Below, in pieces: positions 35,741 through 43,628 of a stretch of DNA of 64,000 nt. Location of the stretch: NCBI GenBank assembly GCA_902796595.1, contig CADBPM010000084.1:1-64000 (forward strand), read 5' to 3'. The notes beneath the pieces are model-generated. The model was not told the DNA's origin. It was given only the letters and a program-made list of their open reading frames with translations, and ran no database searches. Made by a program: the position numbers and the translations under genes. Position 1 is the first letter of the stretch; each line of letters starts with the position of its first letter. The stretch comes from an uncultured Lachnospiraceae bacterium. GTDB taxonomy: Bacteria > Bacillota > Clostridia > Lachnospirales > Lachnospiraceae.

Positions 35741-37804
35741 ATGGCAATCATAAATGTTCTTGACAAGGCTACAGTTGACAAGATTGCAGCCGGCGAGGTT
35801 ATAGAAGGTCCATCTGCTGTGGTCAAAGAACTGGTTGAAAATGCTGTTGATGCCGGTTCCTCACAGATTACCGTTGAAATAAAGGATGGCGGTACAACTC
35901 TGATACGTGTTACCGACAATGGAAAGGGAATAGGACCCGATGATGTCGTAAATGCCTTCAAGGCACATGCGACAAGCAAGATAAAGGATGCCTCTGACCT
36001 TTTCGGAGTAAGGAGCCTTGGCTTTAGAGGGGAGGCGCTTTCAAGCATTGCGGCGGTAGCGAAGGTTGAAATGCTTACGAAGACAGCCGACACTGTGTCC
36101 GGCACAAGGTACGTTATAGAGGGCGGCGTAGAGAAGGAATCTGCAAGTGTGGGGTGTCCTGAGGGTACGACATTTATTATAAGAGACCTTTTTTACAATA
36201 CGCCTGCAAGGCGAAAATTCCTTAAGAGCCCTGCGACTGAGGGAAGATATATAGAAGAAGTTATGGAACACATGGCAGTAAGCTTTCCTGACATTGCCTT
36301 TAAGTTCATCCTTAATTCTTCCATGAAGCTTCAGACTCCGGGAAACGGACGTCTTAAGGATGTGATCTACTATATGTACGGCAGAAATATAGCAGGAAGC
36401 CTTATACCTGTAAATGACCCTGATAAGGAGGGAGAACTCGTCGGCGGCATAAGCGTAAGAGGGTATGTCGGAAAGCCTGACCTTACCCGCGGAAACAGGG
36501 AATATGAGAGCTATTTTGTAAACGGGCGCTATATAAAGGATAAAGTGATAACGAGGGCCGTAGAGGATGCCTTCAAGTCATTTTTAATGCAGCACAGATA
36601 CCCGTTTACCTGCCTTTTGATATCAGTAGACAGTTCCCTGGTAGATGTAAATGTTCATCCGAGAAAGCTTGAAGTAAGATTTGCAGATCAGGATGATATC
36701 TATAAGAGAGTATATAATTCCGTAGATTATGCCCTCCATCACAGAGAGCTGATACCTGAAGCAGAAAAAAAGGCAGAAGCCGATAAGAAAAGCCTTGTAA
36801 GACCGGTAGTTACGGCACAGCCGCAGGTGCAGGAAGAAGTTAAAAATGAAGCTTCCATGAAAGAGGCAGAAGACTCTTTAATGATAAAGCATGATGCAAG
36901 CGAAGGCATTAAGGAAGAAACCTCTGTAAAAATTCCTGATATCCCTATGCCGGAGCCATTTGAAAACAGAAGAAATGCAGAGTGGAAAAAGGAGATAAAG
37001 CCGTTATTTGCGCCTGTTGACTCTCTACTTCATGAAAATACCTCTTATGGAAGTGGGTCTCATAAGGACTTGAAAGAAGCTTCCCCCAATATAGAAGAGG
37101 GCATGGTTAAAGAAAAGACACCCCAGACGGATGCCCCAAAGGCAGAGGATAAAGTGGAGAAGAAGTCTGCTTTCGGTTCATTTCAACAGGTAGGCTTTAA
37201 GGAGGGAGTTCTTTCTGAGGAAAATCTTAAGGAAATCAACATAGTAGGACAGATATTTGACACATATTGGATACTTTCGTATGGAAACAAGGTTTATCTT
37301 GCCGATCAGCATGCCTGCCACGAAAAGGTTATGTATGAGCACTTTGTCAAACTGCTTGAGAATAAGGAAGTGACAAGTCAGAATCTCATGCCGCCTGTAG
37401 TCGTGAGCCTTTCTCCTGCGCAGGCAGAGATATTTTCAAAAATCTCAGATTATCTTAATAAACTTGGCTTTGAAGTTGACCCGTTTGGTGGCAATGAATA
37501 CGCTATAAAGGCTGTACCGACGGAGTTGTATGGACTGTCGGAAAGGGAACTCTTCTTTGACATCCTTGACCAGTATGCAGAAGAGGGCAGATATGCAACG
37601 CCTGATACTATACTTACAAAGATAGCGACTATGGGATGCAAGGCGGCAGTAAAGGGAAATATGAAGATGACGCATGAGGAGATGAAGGAGCTTCTTACCA
37701 AGATGGTAAAGCTTGACAATCCGTACAATTGCCCGCATGGAAGACCTACTATGATAGCTATTTCAAAAGATGACCTTGAAAAGAAATTTAAAAGACAGAT
37801 TTAA
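35741..37804 (+). CDS. mutL: DNA mismatch repair endonuclease MutL
   Basis: MutL links MutS to strand removal and in Gram-positives nicks DNA itself. The 687-aa protein has the GHKL ATPase domain (1-330: IAAGEVIEGPSAVVKELVENA, DNGKGI, FRGEALSS), a poorly conserved acidic linker (about 340-480), and a C-terminal endonuclease domain. The metal-binding motif DQHACHEKVMYE lies at 522-533, with GCKAAVKG and CPHGRP further on. The DQHA(X)2E(X)4E pattern is intact, so endonuclease activity is expected. GAGGAGGAAA precedes the ATG, 10 nt after mutS. Confidence 0.97.
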   Translation: MAIINVLDKATVDKIAAGEVIEGPSAVVKELVENAVDAGSSQITVEIKDGGTTLIRVTDNGKGIGPDDVVNAFKAHATSKIKDASDLFGVRSLGFRGEALSSIAAVAKVEMLTKTADTVSGTRYVIEGGVEKESASVGCPEGTTFIIRDLFYNTPARRKFLKSPATEGRYIEEVMEHMAVSFPDIAFKFILNSSMKLQTPGNGRLKDVIYYMYGRNIAGSLIPVNDPDKEGELVGGISVRGYVGKPDLTRGNREYESYFVNGRYIKDKVITRAVEDAFKSFLMQHRYPFTCLLISVDSSLVDVNVHPRKLEVRFADQDDIYKRVYNSVDYALHHRELIPEAEKKAEADKKSLVRPVVTAQPQVQEEVKNEASMKEAEDSLMIKHDASEGIKEETSVKIPDIPMPEPFENRRNAEWKKEIKPLFAPVDSLLHENTSYGSGSHKDLKEASPNIEEGMVKEKTPQTDAPKAEDKVEKKSAFGSFQQVGFKEGVLSEENLKEINIVGQIFDTYWILSYGNKVYLADQHACHEKVMYEHFVKLLENKEVTSQNLMPPVVVSLSPAQAEIFSKISDYLNKLGFEVDPFGGNEYAIKAVPTELYGLSERELFFDILDQYAEEGRYATPDTILTKIATMGCKAAVKGNMKMTHEEMKELLTKMVKLDNPYNCPHGRPTMIAISKDDLEKKFKRQI

Positions 37805-37815
37805 GGAAGTAATAT

Positions 37816-39102
37816 ATGAATTCATTAAAGACGATGTATAAGGAACTTGGCGTAAGCGAGGAAGTATTTGATTTCTGTGAAAAGATAGCGGAAGATCTTA
37901 CAGATCGCTTTGCCAAAATAGATGAAACAGCAGAATACAATCAGCTTAAGGTTATTCAGGCTATGCAGAAGAATAAGCTTTCTGAGGCCCATTTTAGTCC
38001 TACGACCGGTTATGGCTATGATGATATAGGAAGAGATGCACTTGAAGCTACTTACGCTGATATTTTCCACACAGAAGCAGCGCTTGTAAGACCGGCAATC
38101 CAGTGCGGCACACATGCCCTTGCAATTGCTCTTTTTGGAAACTTAAGACCGGGCGACGAACTTCTTTCACCTGTAGGAAGACCTTATGATACACTCGAAT
38201 CTGTTATCGGCATCAATCCGACACCGGGTTCACTTGCAGAATATGGGGTTACTTATCGTGAGGTAAACCTTAAAGAAGACTATTCATTTGATTATGAGGG
38301 CATCAAGGCTGCTATCAATGAAAAGACAAAGCTTGTCACGATCCAGCGTTCAAAGGGATATGCTACAAGACCTACTTTCTCTGTAGAGCAGATCGGAGAA
38401 CTTATATCATTTATAAAGGGCGTAAAGAAGGATGTTATCGTCATGGTAGACAACTGCTATGGCGAATTTACAGAAAGGATAGAGCCTACTGATGTCGGAG
38501 CAGATATGGCGGTCGGCTCACTTATAAAGAACCCTGGCGGCGGTCTTGCACCTGTCGGCGGTTATATCGCAGGAACGGAAAAGTGTATAGAAAATGCAAG
38601 CTGCCGTATGACCTGTCCGGGTCTTGGAAGAGAAGTAGGACCTACTCTTGGGCTTAATCAGGCATTCTTTCAGGGACTTTTCCTCTCTCCTACGGTTACA
38701 GCAGGAGCGATAAAGGGAGCCATATTTGCAGCCAATATCTATGAGAAGCTTGGTTTTAATGTGATTCCAAATTCAGTAGAACCTCGTTACGACATAATTC
38801 AGGCAGTCAGCCTCAACAGTCCGGAGGCTCTGTGTGCATTCTGCGAGGGTATTCAGGCAGCAGCTCCGGTAGACAGCTTTGTAAAGCCTGAACCGAGTGA
38901 CATGCCGGGATACACAGATCAGGTCATCATGGCAGCAGGAGCTTTTGTGCAGGGTTCTTCAATAGAGCTTTCAGCAGACGGCCCGCTCCGTCCGCCGTAT
39001 GCTGTATATTTTCAGGGAGGACTTACATGGGATCATGCTAAGTTCGGCATTATGATGAGTCTTCAGAAGATGGTAGAAAAAGGACTTGTAAAATTATCTT
39101 AA
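37816..39102 (+). CDS. YnbB-like PLP-dependent enzyme (methionine gamma-lyase family)
   Basis: A 428-aa PLP enzyme of the family annotated as methionine gamma-lyase-like or aluminium-resistance protein (B. subtilis YnbB). Markers are SPTTGYGYDDIGRDALE, RPAIQCGTHALAIALFGNLRPGDE, the cofactor site VMVDNCYGEF, and the presumed PLP Lys in GSLIKNPGGGLAPVGGY. The true substrate of this family is not established. It follows mutL by 11 nt; in many relatives miaA sits in this stretch but it is absent here. The stop codon's last base is the first base of a 16-bp terminator stem. Confidence 0.88.
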   Translation: MNSLKTMYKELGVSEEVFDFCEKIAEDLTDRFAKIDETAEYNQLKVIQAMQKNKLSEAHFSPTTGYGYDDIGRDALEATYADIFHTEAALVRPAIQCGTHALAIALFGNLRPGDELLSPVGRPYDTLESVIGINPTPGSLAEYGVTYREVNLKEDYSFDYEGIKAAINEKTKLVTIQRSKGYATRPTFSVEQIGELISFIKGVKKDVIVMVDNCYGEFTERIEPTDVGADMAVGSLIKNPGGGLAPVGGYIAGTEKCIENASCRMTCPGLGREVGPTLGLNQAFFQGLFLSPTVTAGAIKGAIFAANIYEKLGFNVIPNSVEPRYDIIQAVSLNSPEALCAFCEGIQAAAPVDSFVKPEPSDMPGYTDQVIMAAGAFVQGSSIELSADGPLRPPYAVYFQGGLTWDHAKFGIMMSLQKMVEKGLVKLS

Positions 39103-39138
39103 AAGAGAAAGCGTCGCGAAATGCGACGCTTTCTCTTT
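39102..39138. terminator. Bidirectional terminator between ynbB-like gene and rfbC
   Basis: The perfect 16-bp stem AAAGAGAAAGCGTCGC (39102-39117) / GCGACGCTTTCTCTTT (39123-39138) has a GAAAT loop and T-rich ends on both strands. It lies one base before the rfbC stop region, so it serves both convergent genes. Confidence 0.93.
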
Positions 39139-39139
39139 A

Positions 39140-39745
39140 TCAAAAATGAAAAGTATCTTTTATTCCGCTCCAGAGTTCATCTTTGGCAGAAAGATTAAGA
39201 GGTGTGCCATCCTTAAGTGCGTAGCCTTCTGCACTTGGACTGCCCTTGTATTCACCTGTAAGTTCCGGCCATTCTATGCCTATTTCAGGGTCGTTCCAGG
39301 CAAGACCGCCCTCATCATTTGCATGCCAGAAGTCGTTTACCTTGTAGCAGAATTCTGCTGTGTCCGAAAGAACAAGGAAACCATGAGCAAAGCCCTCTGG
39401 AATAAGAAATTGCTTCTTGTTTTCTTCAGAAAGAGTGACACCGTACCATTTGCCGAAGGTCTTGCTTTCACTTCTTAGGTCGACTGCTACATCAAATACA
39501 GTTCCCTTTATGGCACGAACAAGCTTGCACTGAGGAAAATGCTTCTGGAAATGAAGACCTCTCAATACGCCCTTTGTGCTCATTGACTGATTGTCCTGAA
39601 CAAATTTTATGTCAAAACCGGCTTCTTTCATATCGTTTTCATTGTAGGTTTCCATGAAGTAACCCCTTGCATCTCCATGGACTGCAGGGGTGATAACGCA
39701 AAGTCCCTCGATACCGCCTACATTTTTTTCTACACTTATCTGCAT
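39140..39745 (-). CDS. rfbC: dTDP-4-dehydrorhamnose 3,5-epimerase
   Basis: RfbC/RmlC epimerises dTDP-4-keto-6-deoxyglucose to the rhamnose configuration, the third step of dTDP-L-rhamnose synthesis for surface polysaccharide. The 201-aa cupin protein has HGDARGYFMETY, QDNQSMSTKGVLRGLHFQ (catalytic His), VFDVAVDLR, and IPEGFAHGFLVLSD. ATG at 39745 is chosen because AAGGAG (39753-39758) precedes it; the open frame runs 22 codons further up into rfbD. rfbD lies upstream by 11 nt in the same operon. Confidence 0.95.
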   Translation of the reverse strand: MQISVEKNVGGIEGLCVITPAVHGDARGYFMETYNENDMKEAGFDIKFVQDNQSMSTKGVLRGLHFQKHFPQCKLVRAIKGTVFDVAVDLRSESKTFGKWYGVTLSEENKKQFLIPEGFAHGFLVLSDTAEFCYKVNDFWHANDEGGLAWNDPEIGIEWPELTGEYKGSPSAEGYALKDGTPLNLSAKDELWSGIKDTFHF

Positions 39746-39756
39746 CGTAATTCTCC

Positions 39757-40728
39757 TTAAAGCATTGATATATCTATTTCTTTTAAATATCTTGCAACGG
39801 CATCGCTCCAAAGAGGAAGAGGAGTGAAGCCCATTTCAACCAGTTTGCTCTTATCAAGACGGCTGTTTACAGGTCTTGCTGCCTTTGAAAGTCCGTATTC
39901 TGCACTTGTTACCGGAGTGACCTTTGTAGTGTACCCCGCCTGTCTGTAGATTTCCTTTGCGAAATCATACCATGAGATATAACCGGTCTTTGTGCCTTCT
40001 TTTGTAAATTCACCATGTGAAGGGTCAATTTCGCTGTTAGTTGCATGATAATAGCCGTATTTTTCGGTCTCGTTCATGTCTGAAAGAAGGATTGCAAGGT
40101 CTTTAGTATAAGTCGGAGTGCCGATCTGGTCATTTACAACACGAACTTCATCGTGTGTCTTTCCGACTTTAAGCATGGTTTTGATAAAATTGTTTCCATT
40201 GAGACCAAAAACCCATGCGATCCTTACGATAAAGTATTTATCAAGATTTTCACTTACCGCAAGTTCGCCGGAAAGCTTTGTCTTTCCGTAGACATTTAAA
40301 GGGGCGTAGGTCTTGCAGTCCGGCTTCCAAGGTGTTGTTCCCTGACCGTTAAAGACGTAGTCGGTTGAAATGTATGTCATCACACTGCCACTTTCCTTGC
40401 AGGCAAGGGCAATGTTTCTTGTGCCGTCTTCATTTACAGCCACAACCTTGTCTTTTTTATCATCGTCTTCTGCGGCATCGACTGCAGTCCATGCTGCACA
40501 GTGGATCACTGCATCAGGCTTTATTTTTGTTATCGCTTCTTTTACGGCTTTTTTATCTGTGATATCAAGTGAGATATAAGGTGCCTTTGTAACGGGACTT
40601 TCGTCATTTATTCCGCTGTATGAAGCGGCAAGATCAGTTCCGGTAACATTATGTCCGCGTGAAATAAGTTCATTCGCAACATCGTGACCGAGCTGTCCCG
40701 CAACTCCTGTGATTAAAAAAGTTTTCAT
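39757..40728 (-). CDS. rfbD: dTDP-4-dehydrorhamnose reductase
   Basis: RfbD/RmlD makes dTDP-L-rhamnose using NAD(P)H. The 323-aa short-chain dehydrogenase has the N-terminal nucleotide site TGVAGQLGHDVANEL, AAWTAVDAAEDD, ISTDYVFNG and the YGKTKLSGE catalytic Tyr-Lys pair. ATG at 40728 with GAGGTTCTT just upstream. It forms a two-gene minus-strand operon with rfbC. rfbB is separate at 51.5 kb, and rfbA is not in the window. Confidence 0.95.
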   Translation of the reverse strand: MKTFLITGVAGQLGHDVANELISRGHNVTGTDLAASYSGINDESPVTKAPYISLDITDKKAVKEAITKIKPDAVIHCAAWTAVDAAEDDDKKDKVVAVNEDGTRNIALACKESGSVMTYISTDYVFNGQGTTPWKPDCKTYAPLNVYGKTKLSGELAVSENLDKYFIVRIAWVFGLNGNNFIKTMLKVGKTHDEVRVVNDQIGTPTYTKDLAILLSDMNETEKYGYYHATNSEIDPSHGEFTKEGTKTGYISWYDFAKEIYRQAGYTTKVTPVTSAEYGLSKAARPVNSRLDKSKLVEMGFTPLPLWSDAVARYLKEIDISML

Positions 40729-40773
40729 AAGAACCTCGTTGTGTGTTGAAAAATTTTATGCATAACTTTTACT

Positions 40774-40802
40774 ATGATAGCTTCTATTTGCAAAAAACGC
40801 AA
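40774..40802 (-). promoter_or_regulatory. Probable promoter of rfbDC
   Basis: On the minus strand, TTGCGT (40802-40797), a 17 bp spacer, then TATCAT (40779-40774). The leader is about 40 nt. It lies back to back with the consensus promoter of asp23. Confidence 0.6.
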
Positions 40803-40825
40803 GGATAAAGAATTGGCAAATATTT

Positions 40826-40854
40826 TTGACACAGACATCATATAAGGATATAAT
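40826..40854 (+). promoter_or_regulatory. Full-consensus promoter of asp23-fakA
   Basis: TTGACA (40826-40831), a 17 bp spacer, then TATAAT (40849-40854). Transcription should start near 40861, just before the first of two similar hairpins, giving a leader of about 108 nt. Confidence 0.92.
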
Positions 40855-40863
40855 AAAGAGTAC

Positions 40864-40902
40864 CATTTAGTCGGGAACAGATACTTTTGAACCCGACATC
40901 AT
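40864..40902 (+). promoter_or_regulatory. Leader hairpin copy 1 (before asp23)
   Basis: CATTTAGTCGGG, a 16-nt loop ending CTTTTGAA, then CCCGACATCAT. The stem is GTCGGG (40870-40875)/CCCGAC (40892-40897). A close copy lies before fakA. No T-run follows, so it is not a normal terminator. Confidence 0.65.
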
Positions 40903-40968
40903 ATTAAATAAGTGTTGCTGCCTGCAGGGCGGCTTAAACTAAGTGCCAGTCGCACGGAAAGAGGTCGT

Positions 40969-41328
40969 ATGAAGGGTTATGTAAATACAGATATTGGTGA
41001 AGTAGCTTTGACTAATGATGTAATAGCTAATTATGCCGGCTCTGCTGCTGTGGAGTGTTTCGGTATTGTGGGAATGGCGATTGTCAGCGTTAAAGACGGG
41101 ATTTCTACTCTTCTCGGCCGCGAGAACCTAAGGAAGGGCGTTGAAATAGCAGTTGACAGCAAGAATGAGATAAGAGTCAGACTTCACGTTATCGTAGCGT
41201 ATGGAGTTAATATCTCAACCGTCTGCAATAATCTTATTGAAAATGTAACATATAAGGTAGAAGAGTATACAGGACTTAAAGTAAAGAAAATAGCTGTATA
41301 TGTAGAAGGCGTCAGAGTCACAGAATAA
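40969..41328 (+). CDS. Asp23/Gls24 family envelope stress protein
   Basis: A 119-aa protein of the Asp23/Gls24 family (YloU-like), small cytoplasmic proteins often tied to envelope stress; the exact function is unknown. Typical segments are GEVALTNDVIANYAGSAAVECFGIVGMA, then VRLHVIVAYGVNISTVCNNLIENV and KIAVYVEGVRV. ATG at 40969 with GAAAGAGG (40957-40964). It precedes fakA (YloV), as in B. subtilis yloU-yloV. Confidence 0.93.
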   Translation: MKGYVNTDIGEVALTNDVIANYAGSAAVECFGIVGMAIVSVKDGISTLLGRENLRKGVEIAVDSKNEIRVRLHVIVAYGVNISTVCNNLIENVTYKVEEYTGLKVKKIAVYVEGVRVTE

Positions 41329-41337
41329 AAATCATAT

Positions 41338-41373
41338 CATTTAGTCGGGAAAATGCTTTTGACCCGACATTAT
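41338..41373 (+). promoter_or_regulatory. Leader hairpin copy 2 (before fakA)
   Basis: CATTTAGTCGGG, a 13-nt loop with CTTTTGA, then CCCGACATTAT. The stem is GTCGGG (41344-41349)/CCCGAC (41363-41368). It repeats the hairpin before asp23, with the loop middle changed and 3 nt shorter. Confidence 0.65.
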
Positions 41374-41406
41374 CTGATCATTTATTAGTTTTGGAGGAAT
41401 GAAAAC

Positions 41407-43038
41407 GTGGCAGTTAATAAATTAGATGCCGTTCTGTTAAGAAAGGCTTTTCTTGCAGGAGCGGCAAGACTGGAATCACAGAAGGACAGGATCAATGAAC
41501 TTAATGTATTTCCGGTTCCTGATGGTGATACCGGTACCAATATGACGCTTACTATCATGTCAGCTGTCAGAGCTGTAAATGAGGTTGAAGAACCTACAGT
41601 TGACGCTATTTGCAAGGCGATGTCAAGCGGTTCTTTAAGAGGTGCAAGAGGCAACTCGGGTGTTATCCTTTCACAGCTCTTAAGGGGACTTTCAAGAGAA
41701 ATGAAGTCCAATCCTGACAATATAACCGTTGAAACAATGGCTGCGGCATTTACAAGAGCCACAGATACAGCATACAAGGCTGTAATGAAGCCTAAGGAAG
41801 GAACGATCCTTACAGTAGCAAGAGGTGGTTCTGATAAGGCAAAAGAGCTTGTGGGAACTACAGAAGATCTTGTTGAATTCCTTGAGCAGGTTGTTGCCTA
41901 TATGGAAGAGGTACTTGACAGGACACCGGATCTTCTTCCTGTTCTCAAAGAAGCAGGAGTGGTTGATTCAGGCGGTACCGGACTTCTTGAATGCATGAAG
42001 GGCGCACTTGATGCGATAGCAGGCAAGGATGTTCCGCTTGCTACAGGTATTGAGAAGGCAGAAGCAGAAGAAAAAGAAGAAGAGAAGTATGGCTTTAAGG
42101 CAAAGCTTACTCTTAAGGCAGACAAGCCATTTACCTCAGCAGATCAGATTGCGATCGAGAAGGCAGTAAGTGATATTGCTTCATTTAAGACAGAGGGTAG
42201 CGGCAGCGAAGTTAAAATGAGCTTTGCTACAGACAAGCCGGGTCAGGTGCTTGAAGAGGTTCTTTCATACGGCTCTGTTTCAGAAATGAATGTGGAAAAT
42301 CTCCATACTGTTATAAAAGAAACCAAGCCTGCACCGGAAAAGGAAGAGAGAGAAACAGCAGAATTATCAGAAGAGCATAAGGATATCGCATTTATAGCAG
42401 TTTCTGCAGGAAGCGGATTATCAGAAGTATTTAGACAGCTTGGCGCAGATCTTGTTATAGAGGGCGGACAGACAATGAATCCAAGCACAGAGGATGTGCT
42501 CAATGCCATTACAAAGATAAATGCAGATAATGTATTTATCTTCCCTAACAATAAGAACATAATCCTTGCCGCCAACCAGGCAAGAGATCTTACAGAAGAC
42601 AAGAAGGTTTATGTCATCCCTACAAAGACGATCCCTCAGGGAATCACAGCCCTCATTGCATACGAATATGGTTCGGCAGCAGATGATGTCGAAGCGGCTA
42701 TGCTTGATGCGATCAAAGAGGTGAAGTCAGGCGAAGTTACCTACGCTGTGCGCGATACATCAGTAGATGGAAGACCTATAAAGCAGGGCGATATCATGGG
42801 TATAGGTGATGATGGTATAATTTCTGTTACAAGAAGCGTGGAAGATACAGTTTCCGAAATGGCAGATACATTGATAGATGAATCTTCATCACTTGTTACA
42901 CTTTATTATGGTGCAGATATCAAGGCAGAGGATGCAGAAAGCCTTAAGGAAAAGATTACCGCAGAGCATTCAGGCGTAGATGTTGAGCTTCAGGAAGGCG
43001 GACAGCCTGTATATTATTATATTATTTCTGTTGAGTGA
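41407..43038 (+). CDS. fakA: Fatty acid kinase FakA (YloV, DhaL-domain)
   Basis: FakA phosphorylates fatty acids held by FakB (DegV) proteins, giving acyl-phosphate that feeds PlsX/PlsY. The 543-aa protein has an N-terminal DhaL ATP-binding domain (ELNVFPVPDGDTGTNMTLT, GARGNSGVILSQLLRG), a middle domain with EKYGFKAKLTL, and a C-terminal domain (IVEGGQTMNPSTEDVLNAI-like stretch, NNKNIILAANQA). GTG start at 41407 with TTGGAGGA (41391-41398). No FakB gene is in the window. plsY, which uses acyl-phosphate, is at 31 kb. Confidence 0.92.
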   Translation: MAVNKLDAVLLRKAFLAGAARLESQKDRINELNVFPVPDGDTGTNMTLTIMSAVRAVNEVEEPTVDAICKAMSSGSLRGARGNSGVILSQLLRGLSREMKSNPDNITVETMAAAFTRATDTAYKAVMKPKEGTILTVARGGSDKAKELVGTTEDLVEFLEQVVAYMEEVLDRTPDLLPVLKEAGVVDSGGTGLLECMKGALDAIAGKDVPLATGIEKAEAEEKEEEKYGFKAKLTLKADKPFTSADQIAIEKAVSDIASFKTEGSGSEVKMSFATDKPGQVLEEVLSYGSVSEMNVENLHTVIKETKPAPEKEERETAELSEEHKDIAFIAVSAGSGLSEVFRQLGADLVIEGGQTMNPSTEDVLNAITKINADNVFIFPNNKNIILAANQARDLTEDKKVYVIPTKTIPQGITALIAYEYGSAADDVEAAMLDAIKEVKSGEVTYAVRDTSVDGRPIKQGDIMGIGDDGIISVTRSVEDTVSEMADTLIDESSSLVTLYYGADIKAEDAESLKEKITAEHSGVDVELQEGGQPVYYYIISVE

Positions 43039-43041
43039 TAG

Positions 43042-43070
43042 TTGACAGTCAGAATATGTTGTGATAAAAT
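43042..43070 (+). promoter_or_regulatory. rpsO promoter
   Basis: TTGACA (43042-43047), a 17 bp spacer, then TAAAAT (43065-43070), with TGA before the -10. It gives a leader of about 95 nt before rpsO. Confidence 0.85.
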
Positions 43071-43076
43071 AAGAAC

Positions 43077-43171
43077 TTGTGTGGCGACACACTGAGCATA
43101 CCTTCTCTCAGTTCGCGGAGACTCCGACCCGGGCTTTGGGATGGCGAAATTATGAAAGGAGACAGATCACT
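43077..43171 (+). ncRNA. Candidate S15 (rpsO) autoregulatory leader
   Basis: The leader can form a hairpin GTGTG-GCGA-CACAC (43079-43092) with a GNRA tetraloop, and an alternative CTGAG/CTCAG stem (43092-43096/43107-43111). A GC-rich segment with GACCCGGG follows and ends near AAAGGAG (43155-43161). Structured S15-binding leaders before rpsO are known in several bacterial groups. Assignment is by position and folding only. Confidence 0.5.
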
Positions 43172-43438
43172 ATGATGACAAAAGAAAAGAAAGCTGAGAT
43201 CATTAAGAAGTTCGGTAGAAATCCTGAAGATACAGGATCTCCAGAAGTTCAGATCGCCCTTCTTACAGAGCGTATCAATGAGCTTAACGCTCATCTTGCT
43301 GTAAATAAGAAGGATCATCATTCAAGAAGAGGACTTCTTAAGATGGTTGGTGCAAGAAGAAGACTTCTTTCTTACTATCAGAAGAAGGATCTTGAGGGCT
43401 ATCGTAAGCTCCTCGGTGAGCTTGGACTTCGTAAGTAA
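43172..43438 (+). CDS. rpsO: 30S ribosomal protein S15
   Basis: An 88-aa protein with S15 signatures: [48 protein letters not shown] and [22 protein letters not shown]15 binds 16S rRNA early in 30S assembly. ATG at 43172 with AAAGGAG 10 nt upstream; a second ATG follows directly. The open frame upstream through the leader is not expected to be coding. Confidence 0.97.
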   Translation: MMTKEKKAEIIKKFGRNPEDTGSPEVQIALLTERINELNAHLAVNKKDHHSRRGLLKMVGARRRLLSYYQKKDLEGYRKLLGELGLRK

Positions 43439-43517
43439 TTATCGAAAGTTTAAGTTCGTATCTGAATAACAATCAACAGATTAAAATATATTTTATACAC
43501 ACAACACAAAAACACTG

Positions 43518-43546
43518 GGAGAACAGCTATTGCTGTTCTCCTTTTT
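43518..43546 (+). terminator. rpsO terminator
   Basis: The perfect 10-bp stem GGAGAACAGC (43518-43527) / GCTGTTCTCC (43532-43541) has loop TATT and is followed by T5. The 79 bases between rpsO and this hairpin hold no feature I can name. Confidence 0.92.
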
Positions 43547-43559
43547 GCGTATATAAGGC

Positions 43560-43588
43560 TTGTGTGCAATTTCATGAAATGTTATAAT
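43560..43588 (+). promoter_or_regulatory. Promoter of the S41 protease gene
   Basis: TTGTGT (43560-43565), a 17 bp spacer, then TATAAT (43583-43588). The predicted leader is about 35 nt and contains GGGGAAGG as ribosome binding site. Confidence 0.72.
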
Positions 43589-43628
43589 AAGTTGAAATAG
43601 GTATAAATTTATTGGGGAAGGTTTTGAA

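Noticed and set aside
43439-43517. Possible small gene between rpsO and its terminator
   Set aside because: No start codon with a ribosome binding site and no frame of useful length in this A/T-rich stretch.
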